A model generated the notes under the pieces. It did no database searches, was not told the origin of the DNA, and saw only the letters and a program-made list of their open reading frames with translations. A stretch of 14,430 bases of DNA, from assembly GCA_029933275.1 (NCBI GenBank), contig JAOZOM010000023.1, positions 1 to 14,430 of the forward strand, given 5' to 3'. Made by a program: the position numbers and the translations under genes. The stretch is from Anaerolineales bacterium. Its GTDB lineage: Bacteria > Chloroflexota > Anaerolineae > Anaerolineales > Villigracilaceae. Positions 1 to 7,385 of this stretch are shown here, one piece after another (the first letter of the stretch is position 1; every line of letters begins with the position of its first letter).

Positions 1-932
1 ATGATTTGTAGATGATGGGATTCTGCCGCGGCGCGGACGCGCATCTCTTGCTCTTCCAAAATCCCAGACAGAATCAGCCTCCCATGCGGTGCAACGAGCT
101 TGCCCAAGCCTGCTTTCGTTAACCGAATCAGAATCGGGGCGAGCATATTTGCCACCACCAAAGGTGCGGATTTGTATTCAAAATTCCCCGCCAAAATTTC
201 ATCTACCGATCCCTGACCAATGGTGAATTCCTCGCCGATGCCGTTTACATCAGCATTCTCACGTGCCGATTTGACAGATGGGGCTTCAATATCTACGCCG
301 AGGGCGCGCTCTACGCCCAATTTCAAAGCGGCGATGGAGAGAATCCCAGAGCCGCAGCCAACATCAATCAGCGATATTTGGGAATCGTTCTTCGGCAGAT
401 GTGCATCATCTCTCCGATGCACAATTCCCGATTCCTGAATATCAAGAATGACATCTTCCATCAACTCCAAGACTAATTGCGTGGTGGGATGCGTCCCCGT
501 CCCAAACGCCATGCCCGGGTCAATTTTGATCGGGATGCGCGTCTCGTCAGGAGAATCCATCCACGCCGGGATGATAATCAGCTTTTCGCCAACGGGGATG
601 GGGCGATAATGTTCTTTCCATGCTTCCATCCAGTTGGCATCTTTTATCGGGGTAAAGGTTGGGGAGGGGAGGGGTTGGATCATGTTCAGATAGCTAAGAG
701 CCTGCTCCAGCTTTTGACGTGTCTCCTCGACACGCGCGTCCATCGGCAAGTAGGCACGCACGATAACTTCATCTTTGGGTGTGCCGGGGTCATCCGCATC
801 CAGATATTTAATCCCCCGTTCCGCTACTACGCCGCCGGGCGCATAACGCGCGAAAGCATCGGCAACGGCTTCCGCCAATTCGCCATCTACGGTTAAGGAA
901 ACTTCAAGCCAGTTGGTTATTTTAGTCATCAT
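1..932 (-). CDS. prmA: Ribosomal protein L11 methyltransferase PrmA (3' end outside window)
   Basis: PrmA is a cytosolic SAM-dependent methyltransferase that methylates ribosomal protein L11. The reading frame is open from the ATG at 932 to the window edge, giving 310 residues without a stop; roughly the last 20 residues should lie outside. The N-terminal part contains DANWMEAWKEHYRPIPVGEKL, typical of the L11-recognition and linker region. The catalytic domain shows FGTGTHPTT (about residues 143-151), the SAM-binding DVGCGSG (190-196), and VANMLAPIL with Asn262, matching the NPPY-like position of this family. There are two adjacent ATGs (932 and 929). I chose the first, which has a GGAAAAG ribosome-binding-like stretch upstream. 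It begins 15 bases after the stop of the metallophosphoesterase gene, so it is probably the distal gene of the heat-shock operon, as prmA is in Firmicutes after dnaJ. Confidence 0.93.
   Translation of the reverse strand, partial: MMTKITNWLEVSLTVDGELAEAVADAFARYAPGGVVAERGIKYLDADDPGTPKDEVIVRAYLPMDARVEETRQKLEQALSYLNMIQPLPSPTFTPIKDANWMEAWKEHYRPIPVGEKLIIIPAWMDSPDETRIPIKIDPGMAFGTGTHPTTQLVLELMEDVILDIQESGIVHRRDDAHLPKNDSQISLIDVGCGSGILSIAALKLGVERALGVDIEAPSVKSARENADVNGIGEEFTIGQGSVDEILAGNFEYKSAPLVVANMLAPILIRLTKAGLGKLVAPHGRLILSGILEEQEMRVRAAAESHHLQI
649..674 (+). other. Potential G-quadruplex motif inside prmA (template strand)
   Basis: The + strand carries four runs of four G at 649-652, 661-664, 666-669 and 671-674, separated by loops of 8, 1 and 1 bases. 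This satisfies a loose G-quadruplex pattern. The strand is the template strand of prmA, and the codons there encode a Pro-rich part of PrmA (around PLPSPTFTP), so the G-runs may be only a by-product of proline codons. Folding is not shown. Confidence 0.35.
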
Positions 933-947
933 TTTTTGTCTTTTCCA

Positions 948-2099
948 TTAGGGTGCAGACCAGTATTCGCGCGTGTAGGTTTCAAGGGGCGCAAGTTGGT
1001 TGCCGCCGATTGAGATAAGTTGAAAACTAACCTGTGTAGAAGAAATGTCAATTTGAAGAAGCGCATCGTTGGGGGTGTCGCCAAGCCCGATGGCGAGGGT
1101 GTATAAATTGGTGTCGGCATCTTTTTCGTAAAAGGGAGAGAGGTTATCTCCCCTCGCACCGACATCACCGGCAAGGATATAAACCGGTTTTATTTCTGCC
1201 GCAGGGATGAAGATTTCATCTCGCAACTCAGTATAATTTGTGCCATAACCACATTGACTGTTTACTTCGGCGCGCAGGTCGGTTTCGCCATCCAAAAAAA
1301 GGGCTTTGTGGAGAAAGATGAAGATATTTTCTATACCGTTATTATTCAATGCGCTCTCTATCGCTTGCTCTAGCATTTCTTTTTGTTTGCCCGCGATAAA
1401 ACAATTGGCAATTTCGGTATCCAAGACAATGATTTGGTTTTGAGCATAGGTGAAATAATAAAAAGTTTGCCCGAATTCGCTTTCATAGAGATTACGCTGG
1501 GCAGCAACATCATGATTACCGGGGGCGTTGAAAAGAGGGGCATTGATTTCATTAATGAAATTGTGGCGAAGTTCTTGATAGCTTTCATTTGAGGCACTAT
1601 ATGCCAAATCGCCTAAGGAAAAAATCAAATCGGGGGTTAAGCTGTTGATTTTTGGTACGGCATTAATTAATGTGCTTGCAGGCGTAATTACGCCTCTATT
1701 ATGGGGGTTGCCATAAAAATGACCAGCTACGATAAATTGGACCGCATTAGAGTCGGAAGTTTCTTTCACAGGAATATGATTGAGACTGACTTTTGAAGGG
1801 TCAATTTCCAATTCATAGTTGGCGGAAATATCGTTCGTTAGATGTACGCTCTGGGAGATTAGGGTGCTTTTTAACTCATATATTTTTTGTTGAAGCTCAG
1901 GCTCGCTCGTTTCAAATTTAGCTACCTTTTTTTCGAGTTCAATGATGGCAGCTTTATACTCCGCGGTTGATTTAATTAACGCGTTTCTAAGGCGTTGCGT
2001 GTATGCCAATCCCAGAATCGCAAAAAGAGAAACACTTATCATAAAAATAATTGCAGCGAGTTTGTATGCAGGTTTTTTAAATTGCATATTCCATCCCAT
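948..2099 (-). CDS. Membrane-anchored, divergent calcineurin-like metallophosphoesterase
   Basis: A 383-residue protein with a short basic N-terminus, one membrane segment (about residues 14-33), a likely coiled coil (35-82), and a metallophosphoesterase-like domain (about 119-360). By the positive-inside rule the catalytic domain should face outward. Recognisable family motifs are SLGDLAY (161-167), APGNHD (192-197), VLDTE (225-229) and FLHKALF (262-268). The first metal motif, normally DxH, reads AGHFYG (125-130), and the last, normally GHxH, reads AGDVGARG (310-317). Two of the usual metal-binding sites are therefore altered, and activity is uncertain. The start overlaps the end of the upstream VTC-like gene by 23 bases (ATG at 2099), or by 11 bases if translation starts at the ATG at 2087. 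Either way it suggests translational coupling. It is the last gene of the four-gene cassette before prmA. The substrate is unknown; phosphoprotein, polyphosphate or a phosphoester are possibilities only. Confidence 0.78.
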   Translation of the reverse strand: MGWNMQFKKPAYKLAAIIFMISVSLFAILGLAYTQRLRNALIKSTAEYKAAIIELEKKVAKFETSEPELQQKIYELKSTLISQSVHLTNDISANYELEIDPSKVSLNHIPVKETSDSNAVQFIVAGHFYGNPHNRGVITPASTLINAVPKINSLTPDLIFSLGDLAYSASNESYQELRHNFINEINAPLFNAPGNHDVAAQRNLYESEFGQTFYYFTYAQNQIIVLDTEIANCFIAGKQKEMLEQAIESALNNNGIENIFIFLHKALFLDGETDLRAEVNSQCGYGTNYTELRDEIFIPAAEIKPVYILAGDVGARGDNLSPFYEKDADTNLYTLAIGLGDTPNDALLQIDISSTQVSFQLISIGGNQLAPLETYTREYWSAP

Positions 2100-2748
2100 T
2101 CAGATATTTCGAGTTCTGAGAACAATATAACGGGAATTCCGCTAAAGAATCTGCTATTCTCTTGTGATTATTTTTTGTTGCTTTCATTTCTATAATGACA
2201 TTATTTCGCAAAGGTTGTTCAAAGTTAAGATTAGGCGAAAGCCCAAATGATTGCTCGAAAGCACACATCCGATAATCTAAAGTTACTCTAATTGCCCCGT
2301 CCATACTTTCATAATACTCTCTTCGGTATTGATTAATCATAACAGGAGCCAGATTGTCCAAAAGGGAGGGAAAGTCACCTGCGCTATTTTCTTGCAAGAT
2401 GCGAATAATTTCAACCCAAGTGAGTTGTGCTATATCTATTTCGGCTAAAATCGGCTGATTTTTTTTATACCCCAACTGCCCTTGCTTCATCTTTATTTCG
2501 ATCTGACCATTTTGGGCAACCCAGCTTTCTCCATACCATCGAAAACGCACTTTGGCGCGATTTGCAACGCCGTCAATATGCTCCATCATCAGATCACGCT
2601 CGATAGTATCAAAGTAGATATTATTCACCTGACGCGGCGGATAAGCAACGCTAAAGGCATCAATATGCGCGTAGACCCAACTACGCACTTCGTCTAAACG
2701 CAGGGCATCAAAAACCATCTTGACTTCGTAACGGAGTTTTTCATCCAT
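2077..2748 (-). CDS. VTC/CYTH-fold polyphosphate polymerase-like protein
   Basis: A 223-residue soluble protein resembling the catalytic tunnel domain of eukaryotic Vtc4, which makes polyphosphate from ATP, and the bacterial 'polyphosphate polymerase domain' proteins. The charged beta-strand motifs of the family appear in order: RYEVK (6-10), RQVNNIYFDT (39-48), KVRFRWYG (K66, R68, R70), EIKMK (E84, K86, K88), QYRREYY (R142/R143), IRVTLDYR (153-160), VIIEMKA (E187, K189) and SKYLNGM (K214). These Lys, Arg and Glu positions are those expected to bind triphosphate and metal. There is no membrane segment, so the protein is cytosolic unless held by a partner; DUF4956 is the obvious candidate. The ATG is 3 bases after the CotH-like gene stop, and the 3' end overlaps the phosphoesterase gene. 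Family assignment is fairly secure from motifs; the actual product (polyphosphate or another polymer) is inferred. Confidence 0.85.
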   Translation of the reverse strand: MDEKLRYEVKMVFDALRLDEVRSWVYAHIDAFSVAYPPRQVNNIYFDTIERDLMMEHIDGVANRAKVRFRWYGESWVAQNGQIEIKMKQGQLGYKKNQPILAEIDIAQLTWVEIIRILQENSAGDFPSLLDNLAPVMINQYRREYYESMDGAIRVTLDYRMCAFEQSFGLSPNLNFEQPLRNNVIIEMKATKNNHKRIADSLAEFPLYCSQNSKYLNGMEYAI

Positions 2749-2751
2749 CAG

Positions 2752-5472
2752 CTAGTTTCCAAATATCCCTTGTTTATATAAAGAATCAATATCAATATCT
2801 TCCGGTGGGATACTTTCCCCGTTCAATAATAATTCACTCTCTGTTTGGCAAATCGCCAGTATCTCTGTATTTAAAATCGTCACATCGGTCGCTTCGATAA
2901 AAGCCGCTCCGTATTGAGGCTTTTTAATATAAGCTGCCAACCCTGCAACTTTCGCAGAATCAATGGTTGAATTATTGACCAAAACCGTAGAAAGGTCTTT
3001 ACTAGAAATACCTATACTGACATTGCGAATAGTAATTTCTTCCAGCGTAATATTGCTTTTTTCTCCGGCAGAAATCGCTTTATCGCCGATATTGACAAAA
3101 TAGGATTTGGTAATTGTCGCTTCTGTGCCGCTAATATCAAACGCGTCACCTTCTATATCGTGAAAACTACAATGAGATGCGGTTCCTGTGGTGAAGTCAC
3201 CATCAAAAGCATCTGAGGGGACATTCAGAAATTCAACATAGTCAAAAGAAAAAGGCGCGCGGATGATATTCAACGCGTCCTCGGTTGCGCTATTGCCAAT
3301 CACAGAATACGAAATATCTACTGCACTTTCGTAAAAAGTGATTCCGCCTGTCAAAATCCAGCCTGAGCGAGAGATTCCCGCCATTTTCTCCACCTTAGCA
3401 TATTGCCAAGTAGATACATCTGACGCGCCTAAAACCACCATCCCGCCCCAGCTTTCATTTTCTGCGGTCAATAAAACAGGAGATTCTTCTGTCCCTTTTA
3501 TATCTACCTTTCCATGAATCAAAAAGATGCTGTCTTTTTCAAAACGCAAGGTCGTCCCCGCGGGGATAAAAAGATTATATCCATCGGGTAATACCAAATC
3601 ACCCGTGACTAACCAATCACCCGATTCAATTGCCAATTGTTCACCTCCCATGAGCATCAAAAAAGGATGTGCTGCTAAAACTTCTTCTAAAGTAGAGGAG
3701 GGTTGGACACCTTTTTCTATTCCCTGAGGGGTGTAATTTGAATAGAGGGGAATCTCAAATTCTTCTGAGCCTCCATACAAATTCACATGAAGCGAAAGGC
3801 TTTCCGTTTCAATATCTCTTCCTTCAAAATTTTCTATAGGGATAAGAAAAGAAACCGCTGAAAAATTACTCTCTCTCCCTGAAAGCAAAATCGTTTCATC
3901 CGTATTCGCAACAGTTTCAGCGAGACAATCCACACTAATACACCACTCTTGTTGAAAGTCAATCAGGTCGTTCCCGATAGCAATTTTGTTTATCCGCACC
4001 GGCAGTATCATTGTGTTGACCAAGTCTAATGCTACAAAAATCGTGTTATCTTCTTCCACTAGATGATAGTTGCCACGTATCGGTTGCGCCGGGTTTAAAT
4101 TACGAGATAAGATATCACTTCTCAAACTTAAGGTTTCCCAAGGAGATTTTAGTAAGGGAGGGACAGGGATATTTTTGCTTTCATATTCCTTTACCAAGAG
4201 CGAGTAATACTCCCCCACCTCGTCCCCGAATTCTTTTTTGAGCATCTCTATATATTCCGGCGTAGTGATACGCTCTAAGGTCTCGAGATATGCTTTTTGT
4301 ACCCCCGGTGTATTAAAAAAAACTTCTTTAGAAAAAGGAAAGGCTAATTCATTTTTATTATAAAAAGAAGACAAAGCCACACCATCAAATGCGACTGGCT
4401 CCAAAAGTCCGGTAAGGGGATTGTAATAAAATCGCTCGTTATGCCAAATGGCACCATGCCCCGCCGCCCACAGATCGGTAATTGCGTAATATCGTCCCCA
4501 TAATTTCTCGTCAAGAACTTGGTTAGCGGAAATTTCACCGCGATTGAAGGAATATAATAACTCAATGGCTTTTTCTAACTCTTCAGATAGGACCTCGTTC
4601 CTATCAATCCGATTACCTCTAAATGGGGTAATTTCATTATATTGCGCTCCCTCCGTCTGCCAGAAAAAACCGATATAACTAGCTGCGGCTTCAAATAAAT
4701 CATCTTTCTCAAATAACGCCCGATTAGCCCACATCTGGTCTTCGTCTAGGCGAATAATCACCCCCTCGCGGCGATTTTGTGATTCAAGAAGATCTTCTGT
4801 AAAACTCTCCTCCAGCGCATAGATACCCTTATGCTCTCCATTCACCACAACGTTCAAGAAAAAATAGCGCGTGGTCAAAATATCTTCTAAGAATAAATTT
4901 TGATGATATGCCCATTCGCTGACAAAATTTCTCGTTTCTGGTGCTTGCAGAGAAAAACGCCTCATCCCAAGAACAGCACCATCATCTTCTGTGATATGAA
5001 TACGAAAAGACCATTTATCACCTTCTAAATGGTCTACCCAGTCACCCTTCAAGCGCAATTTGACATCAAGCGTTTGCTCATCGTTATAATGCATCGTGGC
5101 GGGGACATAATCATCATCCGAAGAAAGCAGAATTCCAACCCCGAGAGCCTCATCCCGTTTTTCTTCAATCTGCATCATTGAATCAAAGGGAATATCTAAA
5201 AACACGGTCGGCAATCCGTTAGATTGATAAAGGGCAAGCTCCGTTCTAAGATCATCTCTGACTTCAGACACAGCATCAGAAATTGGAAATTCAGAATCTG
5301 CCGAAGATAAGTTGTGTATTTTTAATAAAAGGGTAGATGGGTATCCGCTCCGATAAAAAAACATCCCCCCAAGAAAAACAATTACCGTCAATAATGGAAA
5401 CGCAATATATATCCATTTTTTGTCAATCTCCGCCCTCTTCTCTCTCTTTTTTTTGGGAGAAATCACCTTCAT
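2752..5472 (-). CDS. Membrane-anchored CotH-like kinase with C-terminal beta-helix domain
   Basis: A 906-residue protein. A very basic N-terminus (KKKREKRAEIDKK) precedes one membrane segment (about 20-40), so the bulk should be outside the membrane. Residues ~90-460 resemble the CotH family, atypical protein kinases known from the spore-coat kinase CotH of Bacillus. Motifs seen: VKLRLKGDW (137-145), GDKWSFRIHI with K153 (151-160), FLNVVVNGEHKGIYALEESF (205-224, E221/E222), GVIIRLDED (237-245), the HNERFYYNP block (344-352) and LEPVAFDGV (357-365, D363). The last motif in many CotH proteins has the form WDxD; here the second Asp is Val. Residues ~605-870 are a chain of short imperfect strands with IxGxAxxxITxS-like turns, typical of a right-handed parallel beta-helix, probably for binding surface polymers or proteins. 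It starts 3 bases after the DUF4956 gene stop. The kinase substrate is unknown, and an externally placed ATP-using kinase would be unusual. Confidence 0.85.
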   Translation of the reverse strand: MKVISPKKKREKRAEIDKKWIYIAFPLLTVIVFLGGMFFYRSGYPSTLLLKIHNLSSADSEFPISDAVSEVRDDLRTELALYQSNGLPTVFLDIPFDSMMQIEEKRDEALGVGILLSSDDDYVPATMHYNDEQTLDVKLRLKGDWVDHLEGDKWSFRIHITEDDGAVLGMRRFSLQAPETRNFVSEWAYHQNLFLEDILTTRYFFLNVVVNGEHKGIYALEESFTEDLLESQNRREGVIIRLDEDQMWANRALFEKDDLFEAAASYIGFFWQTEGAQYNEITPFRGNRIDRNEVLSEELEKAIELLYSFNRGEISANQVLDEKLWGRYYAITDLWAAGHGAIWHNERFYYNPLTGLLEPVAFDGVALSSFYNKNELAFPFSKEVFFNTPGVQKAYLETLERITTPEYIEMLKKEFGDEVGEYYSLLVKEYESKNIPVPPLLKSPWETLSLRSDILSRNLNPAQPIRGNYHLVEEDNTIFVALDLVNTMILPVRINKIAIGNDLIDFQQEWCISVDCLAETVANTDETILLSGRESNFSAVSFLIPIENFEGRDIETESLSLHVNLYGGSEEFEIPLYSNYTPQGIEKGVQPSSTLEEVLAAHPFLMLMGGEQLAIESGDWLVTGDLVLPDGYNLFIPAGTTLRFEKDSIFLIHGKVDIKGTEESPVLLTAENESWGGMVVLGASDVSTWQYAKVEKMAGISRSGWILTGGITFYESAVDISYSVIGNSATEDALNIIRAPFSFDYVEFLNVPSDAFDGDFTTGTASHCSFHDIEGDAFDISGTEATITKSYFVNIGDKAISAGEKSNITLEEITIRNVSIGISSKDLSTVLVNNSTIDSAKVAGLAAYIKKPQYGAAFIEATDVTILNTEILAICQTESELLLNGESIPPEDIDIDSLYKQGIFGN

Positions 5473-5475
5473 CAG

Positions 5476-6153
5476 CTATCCTCCCAAAAGGTTATTCTGT
5501 TCTACAATGCTAATTGTCGCATTTGCATATTTCTCTTGAATGCGCCTTGTAAGGCGGGATAAGACCTCTGTTGTTTTAGTCTTAAAATAAAAAACCAAGC
5601 GCATCTCCTGTCCGTTGGTATCAAATCGTCTTAAATCAACAGAGCGCAATTCTTCCCCCAATACCATATTAACAAAGTCAAAAGCATCGTCCTTTCTCTC
5701 ATCTAAAGGTAAAACAATATTCAGATATAAATTATTATGAGAAGAAATGTTAAATGATTTATTAATGATTTTACGAGCTATCAAATAACCCATAATAACA
5801 ATAAAAGCAACCAAAGTGGGAATACGTTGATCTGCGCCCAATCCAAGCCCAATGGCAATGGCAAAAAAGAGAAAAATCAACTCCTCGGGGTCTTTAATTG
5901 CCGTTCTGAAACGTACAATGGACAAAGCCCCGACAAGACCTAATGATAAAGCCAGAGAAGATTTGACAATGGAAATGACGAGCAAGGTTACTAATGATAA
6001 TAGGGGCAAAATGGGTGCAAATTTAGAACGATTAGACAAAGAATCCCCGAATTTTGCATAATAAATAGCGAGCAATACCGACAAGAACAACCCAAACAGA
6101 AGATTGAACGTCATTGTTGCAACGGATAAGGGGGCAGGATTATTTAAATCCAT
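5476..6153 (-). CDS. DUF4956-family membrane protein
   Basis: A 225-residue protein with about four hydrophobic segments (roughly 12-34, 46-64, 92-107 and 110-128) and a soluble C-terminal region (about 135-225) that looks like a small alpha/beta domain. The strongly conserved-looking stretch GLVGALSIVRFRTAIKDPEE (72-91), just ahead of FLFFAIAIGLGLG, is the hallmark I associate with DUF4956. The molecular function of the family is not established to my knowledge, but it is commonly found beside VTC-domain and CotH-like genes, as here. The ATG at 6153 has a CTGGAG ribosome-binding site about 8 bases upstream. The gene begins 36 bases after the dnaJ stop with no terminator visible in the gap, which suggests it is the first gene of a cassette transcribed with the heat-shock operon. 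A membrane channel or scaffold for the VTC-like enzyme is a plausible but unproven role. Confidence 0.88.
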   Translation of the reverse strand: MDLNNPAPLSVATMTFNLLFGLFLSVLLAIYYAKFGDSLSNRSKFAPILPLLSLVTLLVISIVKSSLALSLGLVGALSIVRFRTAIKDPEELIFLFFAIAIGLGLGADQRIPTLVAFIVIMGYLIARKIINKSFNISSHNNLYLNIVLPLDERKDDAFDFVNMVLGEELRSVDLRRFDTNGQEMRLVFYFKTKTTEVLSRLTRRIQEKYANATISIVEQNNLLGG

Positions 6154-6189
6154 AGTATTTCTCCAGAAAACTCTAAACTGCGTCCAGCA

Positions 6190-7311
6190 TCATCCGCCAA
6201 ACCACTCGTTAATTTTATCCAAAAAACCACGCTCTTGCGGTTTGATTTCGGTATCAAGCGTGCCTGCTAGATTCTCGAAAATATCGCGTTGTTCACCGGA
6301 GAGATGTTTAGGGATATTGACGTTTACGATAATTTTCTGATCGCCTCGTCCGCTACGGCGCAGATGCGGAACGCCACGCGCACGTAGCTTGAAGATTTTG
6401 CCCGGTTGCGTTCCGGCGGGAATGCTTAGTTTTTCGCTCCCGTCTACAGTCGGCACTTCGATATCCGCGCCCAAAACAGCTTGAGCAACATTAATATCAA
6501 GATTCAAAACAATATCATCATCAAGTCGCTGGAAGAATTTATGTGGCTTGACATTTAAAACAAGATAAAGATTGCCTCGAGGTCCGCCGTTGATGCCGGG
6601 TTGCCCCTCACCGCCCAAACGGATTTGGGTCCCTTTTTCGACACCAGCCGGAATTTTGACTTTCTTCTTAATCGTCTTGCGTTCCAAGCCATTCCCGTGG
6701 CAAGTATGGCAGAGATGCTCAATTGTTTTTCCGCGCCCATTACAATGCGGACAAGTTGTCGTTTGAACAACCTGTCCCAAAATGGTTTGCCGAACTTGGC
6801 GCACTTCGCCTTGTCCCTGGCAAGTGGCGCAGGTGATGACTTTTGAGCCGGGCTCGGCACCATCTCCATTACAGGTAGAGCAAACTTCATCCCGCGCAAA
6901 TTCGATTTCTTTTTCAACGCCGAAAACTGCTTCATCAAAACTTAACTTGACTTCTTTTTGCAAATCACGCCCACGGCGGGGAGCGTTACGAGATCTTCGT
7001 CCCCCCATCCCGCCAAAGCCAAAGCCACCGAAAAGCCCCTCGAAGAGATCTGAAAAATCGCCCGTAAAATCGTGCATCCCACCCATATCACCAACGCCAG
7101 CATGACCAAAGCGATCATATTGACCGCGCTTCTGTTGGTCAGAGAGGACGCCGTAGGCTTCGTTAATCTCCTTGAATTTATCTTCGGCATTCTTTTCTTT
7201 GCTCACGTCTGGATGGTACTGACGCGCCAACCTACGGAATGCAGATTTAATTTCATCTGCGGAGGCGTTTTTTTGAACGCCGAGAACTTCGTAATAATCG
7301 CGTTTGCTCAT
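6190..7311 (-). CDS. dnaJ: Chaperone protein DnaJ (Hsp40, type I)
   Basis: The J-domain co-chaperone that delivers unfolded proteins to DnaK and stimulates its ATPase in the cytosol. The 373-residue length is normal. An N-terminal J domain (1-70) carries the HPD triad at 33-35. A Gly/Phe-rich region (about 71-105) follows. Then comes a zinc-finger domain with all four CxxCxGxG repeats (Cys 144/147, 161/164, 187/190, 201/204), and two beta-sandwich substrate-binding domains follow to the end (PHKFFQRLDDD, NVNIPKHLS). It is the fourth gene of the hrcA-grpE-dnaK-dnaJ operon. The start MSKRDYYEVLG is the family's usual one, but I see no clear Shine-Dalgarno sequence before it: the bases just upstream are pyrimidine-rich and form one side of a hairpin. 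This makes translation control at dnaJ worth noting. Confidence 0.98.
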   Translation of the reverse strand: MSKRDYYEVLGVQKNASADEIKSAFRRLARQYHPDVSKEKNAEDKFKEINEAYGVLSDQQKRGQYDRFGHAGVGDMGGMHDFTGDFSDLFEGLFGGFGFGGMGGRRSRNAPRRGRDLQKEVKLSFDEAVFGVEKEIEFARDEVCSTCNGDGAEPGSKVITCATCQGQGEVRQVRQTILGQVVQTTTCPHCNGRGKTIEHLCHTCHGNGLERKTIKKKVKIPAGVEKGTQIRLGGEGQPGINGGPRGNLYLVLNVKPHKFFQRLDDDIVLNLDINVAQAVLGADIEVPTVDGSEKLSIPAGTQPGKIFKLRARGVPHLRRSGRGDQKIIVNVNIPKHLSGEQRDIFENLAGTLDTEIKPQERGFLDKINEWFGG

Positions 7312-7321
7312 ATCTTTATGG

Positions 7322-7380
7322 AGAGAAGAAAGTAGAAAAGAGAGAGTAGTGCTAATACTTCTCTCTACTCTCTCTTCTCT
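7322..7380 (-). repeat. Purine/pyrimidine hairpin between dnaK and dnaJ
   Basis: The gap holds a perfect 11-bp inverted repeat (AGAGAGAGTAG at 7339-7349 with CTACTCTCTCT at 7365-7375, 15-base loop). It is nested in a longer imperfect one (AGAGAAG at 7322-7328 against CTTCTCT at 7374-7380), so alternative pairings exist. In the mRNA the first arm is almost all purine and the second almost all pyrimidine. There is no U-run after it, so it is not a standard terminator. It ends just before the dnaJ start codon and could act as an mRNA processing, stability or translation element. Confidence 0.6.
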
Positions 7381-7385
7381 AATCT

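Noticed and set aside
220..896. Two open frames on the + strand (220-438 and 477-896)
   Set aside because: They lie antisense within prmA, whose minus-strand frame shows the full set of methyltransferase motifs; their translations match no family I recognise.
948..6153. Mobile element or integration boundary around the four-gene cassette
   Set aside because: I found no transposase, integrase, tRNA or flanking direct repeats; insertion is suggested only by gene order and sampled composition.
7347..7355. CIRCE-like half site (TAGTGCTAA on the + strand) in the dnaK-dnaJ gap
   Set aside because: It matches 8 of 9 bases of one CIRCE arm, but no partner arm lies nine bases away; it is part of the hairpin loop region.
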